From: ZC4RG35 sp040878345
GTDB taxonomy: Bacteria > Actinomycetota > Acidimicrobiia > Spongiisociales > ZC4RG35
Length of the DNA: 64,000 bases
NCBI GenBank assembly: GCA_040878345.1
Contig: JBBDML010000005.1
Location: 98,061 to 162,060, forward strand
Direction: 5' to 3'
In this document: piece after piece, positions 41,410 to 49,755 of the stretch
Numbering within the stretch: the stretch's first letter is position 1
Layout: each line of letters starts with the position of its first letter
Notes under the pieces: model-generated
Seen by the model: only the letters and a program-made list of their open reading frames with translations
The model's database searches: none
Told to the model about the DNA's origin: nothing
Made by a program: the position numbers and the translations under genes

Positions 41410-42383
41410 TCCCCAACCTCATAGTCCTGGCTCAGACCACTCCGTCGCAGGCAAGCCCTTTCTCCACCATGGTGGTCGAAGGCCTTTCTCTGGGGACCAT
41501 CTACGCCCTGCTGGCGGTGGGGTTCGTCATCATCTTCAAGTCGACCCAGGTGCTGAATTTCGCCCACGGGGCGCTGGCTGCCTTGGGCGCCTTCCTGGTG
41601 GCTGCATTTGCCACCGTCCTCGACATCCCTGGCCGGTGGATCCCGGGTGCGCCTGCATGGCTGTCTTGGACCGGGTCGGTGGTCCTGGCTGTGGTGGCCA
41701 TGGCCCTGATCGGGATGCTCCTCGAGCGGGTCTTCCTCCGCCCGATGGTGGGTGAGGAGTTGTTCGCGGTGGCCATCGTCACCTTGGGCATCGACATCGT
41801 GATCCGCACCGTCACCAACGACTTCATCGGCCAGTTCCCACGTCCCATGGGAGACCCATTCGGGATCGCCATCCTCGATCTCGGTTGGGTCCGGATTGCG
41901 CACACTCAGGTGTTGCAGATCGCGGTGGCGTTGGTCGCGGTGGGCGCCATCACCATGTTCTTCCGGTCCCGGATGGGCATCGCCATGCGGGCGACCGCCT
42001 TCGACCAGGAGACGGCCCGCGCCCAAGGGATCAACGTTGGCCGGGTCTTCTCCACCGCCTGGGCCATCGGAGCGGTGCTGGCTGCCATCGCCGGGCTGTT
42101 CGCCACGCTGTTTCCCCGACGCGCCTCCGGGGTGGATCAGGGGACTGCCTTCCTCGCCTTCCGTGCCTTCCCGGCGATCATCATCGGTGGGCTCGACTCG
42201 GTGGTGGGCGCCATCGTGGGCGGTCTGCTCGTCGGCTTCTCAGAGGCTGCTGCCACCACCTACCTCGGCTTCGCCGCCCTCGGCTCGGGTTTTCCCGGCA
42301 TCGTCCCCTACCTGCTGATGTTGGTGGTGTTGTTGGTCAAGCCACACGGTCTGTTCGGGACCGAGGAGATACGACGGGTATGA
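41406..42383 (+). CDS. HAAT-family ABC transporter permease (LivH type)
   Basis: A 325-residue permease with eight or more helices. The LivH blocks GLSLGTIYALLAVGFVIIFKSTQVLNFAHGAL, the cytoplasmic loop RATAFDQETARAQGINVGRV and IIIGGLDSVVGAIVGG are clear. GTG 41406 overlaps the acyl-CoA synthetase stop by four bases, and its own stop overlaps the LivM start by four. It belongs to the acyl-CoA-synthetase-linked HAAT cluster, distinct from the liv operon at 2045-7762; the two LivH proteins differ substantially. Confidence 0.92.
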   Translation: MIPNLIVLAQTTPSQASPFSTMVVEGLSLGTIYALLAVGFVIIFKSTQVLNFAHGALAALGAFLVAAFATVLDIPGRWIPGAPAWLSWTGSVVLAVVAMALIGMLLERVFLRPMVGEELFAVAIVTLGIDIVIRTVTNDFIGQFPRPMGDPFGIAILDLGWVRIAHTQVLQIAVALVAVGAITMFFRSRMGIAMRATAFDQETARAQGINVGRVFSTAWAIGAVLAAIAGLFATLFPRRASGVDQGTAFLAFRAFPAIIIGGLDSVVGAIVGGLLVGFSEAAATTYLGFAALGSGFPGIVPYLLMLVVLLVKPHGLFGTEEIRRV

Positions 42384-43615
42384 GAGGCCGCCCTCTCCTC
42401 CACATCACCTACGGCTCCGACCAGGCGATGCTGAACACCGGGACCAAGAAGGTGATGACCGTGCTCTTCGTCGTCTTCCTGATCCTGGTTCCCTTTTCGA
42501 TCGTCCCCGGGTTCAAGTTCCTCGCAGAGGCCGACTGGCTGCGTCTTCTCTCGACGGTCTGCATCTTCGCCATCGGAGCGCTTGGTCTGAACATCCTCAC
42601 CGGTCTCGCCGGCCAGGTGTCGCTAGGTCATGCCTTCTTCATGGGGCTGGGGGCATACACCGCGGCGTGGCTGGGAGCTGCGCCCGGTCCCCTGGTCGGG
42701 ATGGGGCTCCCGATCTGGATATGGCTCCCTGCCGCCGGGCTGGTGGCGGCATTGGTCGGAGTGGCCGTGGGCCCCACCGCAGTTCGGGTGAGGGGTCTCT
42801 ACCTGGCCTTCGTGACCCTTGGCCTGGTCTTCGTCGGCGAGTACCTGTTCCGGCGGTTCGACAACGTGACCGGTGGCTCCCAGTCCGGGCGGGGCTTCCC
42901 AAAGCTCGAGGTCCGGCTGTGGAAAGAGGAGTCGGCTCTGGTCGATTTCAGCGCCGACGGGCCCTGGTTCGGCATCGATCTGACGTCTCAGGCCAAGACC
43001 TTCTACTTCCTCCTCGCCCTGACCGTGGTGTTCGTGGTGTTCGCCAAGAACTTGCAGCGGACCAGGGTGGGGCGCGCCTTCCAGTCGATCCGGGACCGCG
43101 ACATCGCCGCCGGGATCATGGGAGTCGGGGAGACCAAGTACAAGCTGATCGCATTCGGGATCTCATCCTTCTACGCCGGGGTCGCCGGTGCGCTCTTCGC
43201 CAGCTTCGTGGGTCGGATGATCCCAGAGGCCTGGGGCCTCTTCCTCTCCGTCGAGTTCATCGCCATAGTCCTCATTGGCGGCGCCGGGGTGGTCTCGGGA
43301 GCGCTGCTGGGGACCGTTTTCGTCATCGTCCTCCCCAGGTTGGTGGAGGACTTCACCTCATGGGTGGCGGCCTACGTGGTCGTCGGGCAGGGAGCATTCG
43401 TCTGGCTAGCCGATCTGTTCATCTCGACCGGGATCGATGACTGGGGGTTGGTCAACACCCAGGCCGGTGTTGCCCCGGGATTGGGGGTCGCACAGCTCAA
43501 TCAAGTCCTCTACGGTCTACTGATCATTGGTTTCCTGATCTTCGAACCGCTGGGGTTGTACGGGATCTGGCTGCGGATCCGCAATTATTGGAAGGGTTGG
43601 CCGTTCACCTACTGA
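42380..43615 (+). CDS. HAAT-family ABC transporter permease (LivM type)
   Basis: A 411-residue permease. ATG 42380 overlaps the preceding stop as ATGA. The N-terminus is short and basic, then the LivM core appears: ALGLNILTGLAGQVSLGHAFFMGLGAY, RVRGLYLAFVTLGLVF, the RAFQSIRDRDIAAGIMGV loop and VLIGGAGVVSGALLG. A loop of about 45 residues after FDNVTGG and a C-terminal insertion around the VVVGQGAFVWLADLFISTG segment make it somewhat longer than classical LivM but far shorter than the LivM at 3545. Confidence 0.92.
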   Translation: MRGRPLLHITYGSDQAMLNTGTKKVMTVLFVVFLILVPFSIVPGFKFLAEADWLRLLSTVCIFAIGALGLNILTGLAGQVSLGHAFFMGLGAYTAAWLGAAPGPLVGMGLPIWIWLPAAGLVAALVGVAVGPTAVRVRGLYLAFVTLGLVFVGEYLFRRFDNVTGGSQSGRGFPKLEVRLWKEESALVDFSADGPWFGIDLTSQAKTFYFLLALTVVFVVFAKNLQRTRVGRAFQSIRDRDIAAGIMGVGETKYKLIAFGISSFYAGVAGALFASFVGRMIPEAWGLFLSVEFIAIVLIGGAGVVSGALLGTVFVIVLPRLVEDFTSWVAAYVVVGQGAFVWLADLFISTGIDDWGLVNTQAGVAPGLGVAQLNQVLYGLLIIGFLIFEPLGLYGIWLRIRNYWKGWPFTY

Positions 43616-43669
43616 ACGGTCTGACGGGGTGAGGCGGCCCTGCCGTCTCGTGTGACATAGGAGGAATAG

Positions 43670-45043
43670 ATGAGGATCAAGTCAAGTTGGCTTGCGATCC
43701 TCCTTGCGATGGGTCTGGTTCTCGCCGCGTGTAGCCCCACAGAGAGCGAGTCGACCACCACCGAAGGAGATGCGCCGGCCACGACCGAGGGTGATGGCGC
43801 CACCACCACCACCGGCGAGGAGCCCATGACCATCGCCACCGACGTCGGCGTGGACCTCGAGGCCGGCACCATCACGATCGGGCTGCTGTCCGACCTGTCG
43901 GGGCCGTTCAGCTCGCTGGTCCAGGTGATAGTCGCCGGTCATGAGATCTACTGGGCAGACGTCAACGCCAACGGCGGTATCAGCGGTCTCGAAGTGGTGG
44001 TGGAGGCCCTTGACACCGAGTACCTGGCCGACGTCCACGTCCAGAGGTATGAGGAGCTCAAGGACGAGGTAGTGGCCTTCGGTCACTCCACCGGGTCGCC
44101 CCAGACCGTGGCCATCATCCCCCAGCTCGAGGCGGATGGGATCCTGGCGATCCCGTTGACCTGGTACTCGGGATGGAGCGACCCTGCGTACAACAACAAC
44201 CTGTTGCACCATGGCGCCTCCTACTGCATCGAGTCGATGAACGTCATCAGCTACCTGAAGGGGCAGCTCGGTGACGCCGCCACCACGATCGCCATCGCCT
44301 CGGTCCCCGGTGACTACGGGCTCGACTCGATGGAGGGTGCCAAGATCGCCGCCGCCGAGCTCGGGCTCGAGGTGGTCTATGACGGGAGCGGTGCGGTCAT
44401 CCCTGGTGATGAGGCTTCGTTCGCGGCGGTGGCCGCCGGGATCGTCGGGGCCGACCCCGACATCGTCTGGCTGACTTCGAGCCCCCTGCAGTACGGACCG
44501 ATCTTCGGCCAGGCTCTGGCAGCTGGGTTCACCGCTGCGTGGTCCGGATCCGGTCCCAGCTACAACCCGGCGTTCATCGCCCCGGACTCGGCGATCAAGG
44601 ACGCCGTGGCGGCGATGACCACCTGGGGCTACCCCTACTCGGTGTGGTCCGATGACTCACCGGGGACCACGGCAGCCAAGGAGCTGCTGATGGCCAGCGG
44701 TCGTGTGGCGAGCCCAGTGTCGGCCTACATCGAGGGGTTCGTCGAGGCCAAGATCATGCACGCTGCCCTCCAGGCGGCATATGACGCCGGCGACATGACC
44801 CAGGCCGGTGTCCTGGCTGCGGCCAAGTCGCTGGAGAACGTCGCATTCGACGGGTTGGCGCCCGACGAGACCTACGTCGGCACCCCCAACGAGCAGCTAC
44901 AGCGGGCCACCAACATCTGGAGGCCGGACCCTGCGGGACTGGCCGACGGCACCCACGCCGGCGAGGTTGTGGTCGAGTCGGGATACGTGTCCGATCTGGC
45001 TGCGGCCTACGAGTTCAGCGGGGCCTGTTACCAACTGGGTTGA
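43670..45043 (+). CDS. HAAT-family ABC transporter substrate-binding lipoprotein (LivK type)
   Basis: A 457-residue receptor. The signal peptide ends in the lipobox LAAC (lipidated C21), then a Thr/Glu/Ser-rich linker of about 35 residues, as expected for a surface lipoprotein. The binding-protein fold shows ITIGLLSDLSGPFSSLVQV, EIYWADVNANGGISGLEV and DIVWLTSSPLQYGPIFGQAL. ATG 43670 follows ATAGGAGGAATAG, a strong SD. Two perfect hairpins follow the gene. The ligand is unknown; linkage with FadD suggests a carboxylic acid or other CoA-activated compound rather than an amino acid (inference). Confidence 0.9.
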   Translation: MRIKSSWLAILLAMGLVLAACSPTESESTTTEGDAPATTEGDGATTTTGEEPMTIATDVGVDLEAGTITIGLLSDLSGPFSSLVQVIVAGHEIYWADVNANGGISGLEVVVEALDTEYLADVHVQRYEELKDEVVAFGHSTGSPQTVAIIPQLEADGILAIPLTWYSGWSDPAYNNNLLHHGASYCIESMNVISYLKGQLGDAATTIAIASVPGDYGLDSMEGAKIAAAELGLEVVYDGSGAVIPGDEASFAAVAAGIVGADPDIVWLTSSPLQYGPIFGQALAAGFTAAWSGSGPSYNPAFIAPDSAIKDAVAAMTTWGYPYSVWSDDSPGTTAAKELLMASGRVASPVSAYIEGFVEAKIMHAALQAAYDAGDMTQAGVLAAAKSLENVAFDGLAPDETYVGTPNEQLQRATNIWRPDPAGLADGTHAGEVVVESGYVSDLAAAYEFSGACYQLG

Positions 45044-45055
45044 TCGACGAGCGGA

Positions 45056-45084
45056 GTGTGGGTGGCCTTTCCGGCCACCCACAC
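45056..45084 (+). terminator. Perfect 12-bp hairpin after the binding-protein gene
   Basis: GTGTGGGTGGCC pairs with GGCCACCCACAC around a TTTCC loop, 12 bases after the stop codon. There is no T tract. It may attenuate read-through into the ATPase genes or protect the 3' end of the binding-protein mRNA. Confidence 0.6.
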
Positions 45085-45102
45085 ATCCATCGTGAGCTGT
45101 GT

Positions 45103-45126
45103 GTTGTGGGTGGGAACACCCACAAC
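45103..45126 (+). promoter_or_regulatory. Perfect 10-bp hairpin with GGAA loop
   Basis: GTTGTGGGTG pairs with CACCCACAAC around GGAA, a GNRA-type tetraloop. It is the second of two hairpins in the 115 bases between the binding-protein gene and the LivF gene. Confidence 0.5.
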
Positions 45127-45158
45127 CCGGAGCCCATGACCGAGAGTGGAGTCGGGAT

Positions 45159-45944
45159 TTGCTCGCAGTAGAGAACCTGGAGGTGGTCTACAACGACGTG
45201 GTCTTGGTCCTGCGCGGGACCTCGCTCCAGGTGGGCGACGGACAGATCGTGGCCCTGCTCGGAGCCAACGGGGCCGGCAAGACCACCACCCTCAGGGCGA
45301 TCACCGGGCTCCTCGAGGTGCACGAGGGCGACGTCACCAAAGGCGACATCACCTTCGACGACGAGCGGATCACCCATATGGACCCCGCCGAGAGGGTGCG
45401 GAGGGGCATCAGCCAGGTGATGGAGGGAAGGCGGGTGTTTGCCGAGATGTCAGTCGACGACAACCTCCGCGCAGGCGCATATGCCAACCCTGGCGGCTTC
45501 AAGAAATCGTACGACCGTGTGATGACCCTCTTCCCCCTGCTCAAGGACAGACGATCATCCAGCGCCGGCTATCTGTCAGGGGGTGAGCAACAGATGCTCG
45601 CCATCGGGCGTGCCCTGATGCAGGACCCGAAGCTCCTGATCCTCGACGAGCCCTCGCTGGGTCTTGCCCCTCTGCTGGTGCAGGAGGTCAGGGACATCAT
45701 CGTCGAGATCAATCAACAGGGGACCTCGGTCCTCCTCATCGAGCAGAACGCCAACATGGCCCTCTCCATCGCCCACCACGGGTACATCATGGAGACCGGG
45801 AAGATGGTCATGGACGGCACACCGTCGAGGTTGCTCAAGGACGAGGACGTCAAGGAGTTCTACCTCGGCCTCCACGCCACCGGCGAGAGGAAGTCGTTCC
45901 GCGAGGTCAAGCACTACCGCCGCCGCAAGAGATGGCTGTCGTGA
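45159..45944 (+). CDS. HAAT-family ABC transporter ATP-binding protein (LivF type)
   Basis: A 261-residue ATPase: Walker A GANGAGKT (35-42), YLSGGEQQMLAIGRALM, Walker B LLILDEPSLGLAP and LIEQNANMALSIAHHG, all LivF-like. A longer open frame begins at 45099, but its first 20 codons lie in a hairpin and lack family similarity, so TTG 45159 is preferred, giving LLAVENLEVVYND as the standard N-terminus. GTGGAG lies about ten bases upstream. The C-terminus has a basic tail (HYRRRKRWLS). It is followed by 154 bases before the LivG gene. Confidence 0.88.
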   Translation: MLAVENLEVVYNDVVLVLRGTSLQVGDGQIVALLGANGAGKTTTLRAITGLLEVHEGDVTKGDITFDDERITHMDPAERVRRGISQVMEGRRVFAEMSVDDNLRAGAYANPGGFKKSYDRVMTLFPLLKDRRSSSAGYLSGGEQQMLAIGRALMQDPKLLILDEPSLGLAPLLVQEVRDIIVEINQQGTSVLLIEQNANMALSIAHHGYIMETGKMVMDGTPSRLLKDEDVKEFYLGLHATGERKSFREVKHYRRRKRWLS

Positions 45945-46098
45945 CTCACCTTCGACGACGGCGGCAGCCCCGCCCGACCGGCGTCTGTTTGGCCGTCCGA
46001 GACGAGGTCGGGACGCGACCATTTCAGGGTGACCCCCGGTGGCTCCGGGAGCTTGATTCGCGGGGAGGCTTGCGGCCAAGGTCGGGCGGCGATCAACA

Positions 46099-46926
46099 AT
46101 GAGCGGGAAGCTGCTCAGACGTAGAGAGGACCGAGTCGGTCCGGACACCTACGACCATCTCCTCGAGGTGAAGGACATCCATCTCGCCTTCCTGGGTGTG
46201 AAAGCCATCGATGGGGTGTCGTTCCACGTCGATGACGGAGAGTTGTTCTCCATCATCGGGCCCAACGGGGCTGGGAAGACCTCCCTTTTCAACGTGGTCA
46301 ACCAGGTCTACCGGCCACAGGAGGGGGACGTCCTCTGGAAAGGCGAGTCGATGATGGGGCTCAAGCCCCACCAGACCGCCGAGCGGGGGATCTCACGGAC
46401 TTTTCAGAACATCGCCCTCTACCCCCACATGACCGTCCTCGAGAACATCCTCGCCGGTCGCCATGTCCGAATGTCCGCCGGCTGGCTGGCGGGTTCGGTG
46501 TGGCTGGGGAAGGCGAGACGCGAGGAGATGGCCAATCGCGAGCTGGTCGAGGGGATCATCGACTTCCTCGAGATCGAGCAGTGGCGCAAGTACCCGGTGG
46601 GGCTCCTCCCCTACGGGATCCAGAAGCGGGTCGAGTTGGGGAGGGCGCTGGCCCTCGACCCCGAGCTCTTGCTTCTCGACGAGCCGGTGGCCGGGATGAA
46701 TCTTGAGGAGACCGAAGACATGGCCCGCTTCATCCTCGATGTCCGCGAGGAGTTGGGCATTGCGATCGTCCTGGTCGAGCATGACATGGGCCTGGTCATG
46801 GATATCGCCGATCGGATCCTGGTGGTCGACTTCGGCAAGTTGATAGCCGTCGGTCCCCCGTCGGAGATCCAACTCAACCCCAACGTGATCCGGGCCTACC
46901 TCGGCGAAGAGGTCGAGACCGCCTAA
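46099..46926 (+). CDS. HAAT-family ABC transporter ATP-binding protein (LivG type)
   Basis: A 275-residue ATPase: Walker A GPNGAGKT (54-61), RGISRTFQNIALYPHMTVLENI, LPYGIQKRVELGRALA signature, Walker B LLLLDEPVAGMN and EHDMGLVMDIADRI. The N-terminus has about 20 extra basic residues ahead of the usual start. It completes the FadD-H-M-K-F-G cluster, which then holds all five transporter parts. The gene order differs from the K-H-M-G-F operon at 2045-7762, so the two are not a recent duplication. Confidence 0.9.
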   Translation: MSGKLLRRREDRVGPDTYDHLLEVKDIHLAFLGVKAIDGVSFHVDDGELFSIIGPNGAGKTSLFNVVNQVYRPQEGDVLWKGESMMGLKPHQTAERGISRTFQNIALYPHMTVLENILAGRHVRMSAGWLAGSVWLGKARREEMANRELVEGIIDFLEIEQWRKYPVGLLPYGIQKRVELGRALALDPELLLLDEPVAGMNLEETEDMARFILDVREELGIAIVLVEHDMGLVMDIADRILVVDFGKLIAVGPPSEIQLNPNVIRAYLGEEVETA

Positions 46927-46933
46927 TCCGGAA

Positions 46934-47974
46934 GTGGACTTAACGTCTCCACCAGCCGTGGAACCAGCAGCGCCCGCCACACCCTCACGCTGGCCCTATT
47001 TCATTCTCGGGGCGCTGTTCTTCGTCGGCGTCCTGTCGGTGATCCTCTGGAATGTCGAGATCCCCTACGTCGCATTCTCACCAGGGCCGGTGGCCGATGC
47101 CTCGACCTCGGTGACCACCGAAGGCGTCCACACCTACCCGCCAGGCGGCGGCCTGCTGATGCTCACGGTGATCAGCCAGGACGTCAACGTCTTCGAGGCG
47201 CTGATCGCCGGGCTCGACCCCAGCATCGACCTGGTGAGGCGAGAGGCGGTCCGTCGCCCCGACGAGACCGACGAGGAGTATCGAAACCGAGTGCTGCAGC
47301 AGATGGACGACTCCAACTTCAGGGCGATCACCGCAGCGCTGTCATTCCTCGGTTACGAGTTGGTCCCGGTCGAAGTCGTGATCAACGAGTTCGTCGAGGG
47401 GGTTCCCGCTGCTGACGTTCTCGAGTTGGGCGACACGATTCTCGAGGTCGAAGGGGTGGGAGTGACATCGGTCACCGAAATCGGGCCACTGATCCAAGGC
47501 CGGGAAGTGGGCTCACCGCTTCGGCTCAAGGTTGGGCGTGATGGGGACCAGCTCGACCTGATCGTAGAGCTCGCCGAGCGCACCGACACCCCGGGGGTTG
47601 CGATGATCGGTGTGATCCTCGGAGAGCTGAGCGAGCCGCCGTTCCCGATCGAGCTGCGGGCTGGAGACGTCGGTGGGCCCTCGGCGGGGATGATGCACAC
47701 CCTGGCCATCATCGACACGCTGACCGAGGGGGAGATGACCAAGGGCCTGGTGATCGCCGGCACCGGGACCGTCCAGATCGATGGCACTGTTGGTGCCATC
47801 GGCGGGATTCGGCAGAAGGTGGTGGGGGCCGAAGCTGCCGGTGCCCGATACATCCTGGTGCCCACTGACAACTATGAGCGGGCGCTCACCGCCGAGCGCT
47901 CGACGATCGAGATCGTCCCGGTTGCGAGCATTCAGGAGGCGGTCGACTTCCTGGAGAGCCTCCCCGCCACTTAG
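46934..47974 (+). CDS. YlbL-type PDZ/Lon-protease-domain membrane protein
   Basis: A 346-residue protein with one N-terminal membrane helix (YFILGALFFVGVLSVILW, about 22-39), a PDZ domain (about 150-215) and a C-terminal Lon-type (S16) proteolytic domain with the Ser-Lys dyad: S250 in GGPSAGMMH and K295 in GGIRQKVVGA. YlbL of Bacillus subtilis cleaves a membrane cell-division inhibitor after DNA damage; function in this organism is inferred only. GTG 46934 lies eight bases after the LivG stop. It is followed by DivIVA and UPF0182 genes, a cell-envelope neighbourhood. Confidence 0.9.
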   Translation: MDLTSPPAVEPAAPATPSRWPYFILGALFFVGVLSVILWNVEIPYVAFSPGPVADASTSVTTEGVHTYPPGGGLLMLTVISQDVNVFEALIAGLDPSIDLVRREAVRRPDETDEEYRNRVLQQMDDSNFRAITAALSFLGYELVPVEVVINEFVEGVPAADVLELGDTILEVEGVGVTSVTEIGPLIQGREVGSPLRLKVGRDGDQLDLIVELAERTDTPGVAMIGVILGELSEPPFPIELRAGDVGGPSAGMMHTLAIIDTLTEGEMTKGLVIAGTGTVQIDGTVGAIGGIRQKVVGAEAAGARYILVPTDNYERALTAERSTIEIVPVASIQEAVDFLESLPAT

Positions 47975-48021
47975 GCAATGCCGGTTCACAGGCAGTGATC
48001 AGCGTTATCTTCTAGCTCTGG

Positions 48022-49647
48022 ATGGCACCTGAGACCACCGCCTCCCAGATACGCCGCGCCCGATTCCGCATGGTGTTGCGTGGCCTGGATCGCGCCGAGG
48101 TCGAGGAGTTCCTGGGATCGGTCGCCGCCAGGATGGAGCAACTCGAGATCGAAGTCGAGGGTCTTCGGGCATCGGCGGCCGAGGCGCCCAGAGCGGACCT
48201 CGAGTCGGAGTTCGACGCCGTGGGCCGAGAGGTGGTGGCGATCCTGCAGGCTACCCGCGAGGCGGCCGACTCGATGCGAGAGCGGGCCAGTCTCGACGCA
48301 GCACGGTGGAGGACCGAGGCCTTGGCCGAGACGGAGGCCAATCGCAGGGAGGCCAGCACCGACGCCGAGATGTTGCGCAGGGACGCATGGGCCACCGGGA
48401 CCGAGATGCTCGAGCAGGCATCGGCAGGGGCACAACGGATGTCCGAGCAAGTGGAGCGGGATGTGTTGACCGTGATGGGTGAGGCCGAGCGTGAGGCCCA
48501 CCGTCTCACTTCAGGGGCCCGTCGCGAAGCCGAGGACCTGGTTCGGAACGCCACCATGGCCGCCGAGAAGATGACTGCGGATGCGACGAGACGCCGTGAC
48601 GAGATCATCGACACCGCCAATCGGCAGGCATCGGCGGCGCAGGAGCGGGCCCGGGCCCTGGAGCAGCGGCGGGACGAGCTTCTCGAAGAGTTGGAGAACG
48701 TGCGTTCCACGCTCACCAGACTCGAAGGATCGCTGGACGAGAGACGCGAGACCCTCGAGCACCCCGCCGCCGAGAGCACGTCGGTTCGCGTGATCCCCTC
48801 TCGTTCCGAGCCCGATGAGCCCAAGGCATGGGAGGTTGGGGAGACAGTCCGTGTGGTTCAGCCGGAGCCGAGGTTTTCCAGAGTCTCCGGGCCGGTGCCG
48901 AAGCCCGAGCCCGAGCCGGAGCCCCCGGCCGACGCCGGCCCGGAACCGGAGCGACATCCGGAGCTGGAAGCGGAGCCGGAACCGGAGCCGACCACCGCAA
49001 CCACCGAACTGCCGTCCAATGACGTGGGCCTGCTGTTTGCCTCCCTCAGGGGAAACGGCGGCGCCGGTGTGGTCGAGGCTGCAGCTCCGGGCCCCGACAG
49101 CGAGCCTGACATCGAGGGTCAGGCGGTTCCCGCGGAAGCGACCCCGGCTCGGGCGGGCAGGCCGGTGAGGGGTCACGACTGGATCGAGGAGAGGGACAAT
49201 CGGCTGCTTCCCATCACCAACCGAGCGCTCCGCGGCACCAAGAAGTCGATCACCGAGCTACAGAACATCGCCCTCGACCGGTTGCGGACCGACGAAGGAT
49301 GGAGGCCCGACATCGGCGCAATGACCGAGGCCCTGGGAGCCGACCTGAAAGCGGTTTGGGCGGAGAGCTTCGGCGCCGGGCATGCCGTCGCCGAGCAGAT
49401 GACCGGTGGCAAGCTGAAACGCCCGCCCACCCCGCATGCCGAGAACGTCGAGGAGTTCCCGGCGGCACTGAGCCATGCAGTGACCTCGGCTCTCGACGGT
49501 GCCGGAGAGGGGCAGCGGGAGCGGCAGTCGGCGGCATCGAAGGTGTTTCGCGTCTGGCGATCCGACGAGGCCGAACAGCGGATCCGCGAGCTCGCCATCA
49601 GGGGGTACCAACAGGGCGTCGAGAGGTCCGTCTCCTCCCAGGAGTGA
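48022..49647 (+). CDS. DivIVA-domain coiled-coil protein
   Basis: A 541-residue protein. The N-terminal DivIVA/Wag31-like module (ASQIRRARFRMVLRGLDRAEVEEFL, residues 7-31) is followed by about 230 residues of heptad-type coiled coil rich in Ala, Glu and Arg. A Pro-Glu repeat linker (PEPEPEPP and similar, about 290-325) and a C-terminal domain of about 150 residues complete it. DivIVA proteins bind curved membrane at poles and septa and organise growth in actinobacteria; the length and PE linker make it a paralogue rather than Wag31 itself. TATCTT lies ten bases before the ATG at 48022. Confidence 0.85.
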   Translation: MAPETTASQIRRARFRMVLRGLDRAEVEEFLGSVAARMEQLEIEVEGLRASAAEAPRADLESEFDAVGREVVAILQATREAADSMRERASLDAARWRTEALAETEANRREASTDAEMLRRDAWATGTEMLEQASAGAQRMSEQVERDVLTVMGEAEREAHRLTSGARREAEDLVRNATMAAEKMTADATRRRDEIIDTANRQASAAQERARALEQRRDELLEELENVRSTLTRLEGSLDERRETLEHPAAESTSVRVIPSRSEPDEPKAWEVGETVRVVQPEPRFSRVSGPVPKPEPEPEPPADAGPEPERHPELEAEPEPEPTTATTELPSNDVGLLFASLRGNGGAGVVEAAAPGPDSEPDIEGQAVPAEATPARAGRPVRGHDWIEERDNRLLPITNRALRGTKKSITELQNIALDRLRTDEGWRPDIGAMTEALGADLKAVWAESFGAGHAVAEQMTGGKLKRPPTPHAENVEEFPAALSHAVTSALDGAGEGQRERQSAASKVFRVWRSDEAEQRIRELAIRGYQQGVERSVSSQE

Positions 49648-49740
49648 GCCGCCGCCGCCGACCGCACCCGATCCGGCACCCGGGCGCGCCCAGACCAATC
49701 TTCCAACGCAGGTAGCTGGTCGGTTTATCCCACCGATCCG

Positions 49741-49746
49741 TAGACT
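49741..49746 (+). promoter_or_regulatory. -10 element TAGACT for the UPF0182 gene
   Basis: TAGACT ends nine bases before the ATG at 49756; no Shine-Dalgarno is seen. Confidence 0.45.
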
Positions 49747-49755
49747 CGGCCGCTG

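Noticed and set aside
45099..45158. An upstream GTG start for the second LivF
   Set aside because: The extra 20 codons run through a perfect hairpin and have no similarity to LivF N-termini.
48880..49010. Repeated Pro-Glu codons resembling a DNA repeat or CRISPR-like array
   Set aside because: It is a PEPEPE linker inside the DivIVA-domain gene; units are irregular and in frame. No CRISPR array was seen anywhere.
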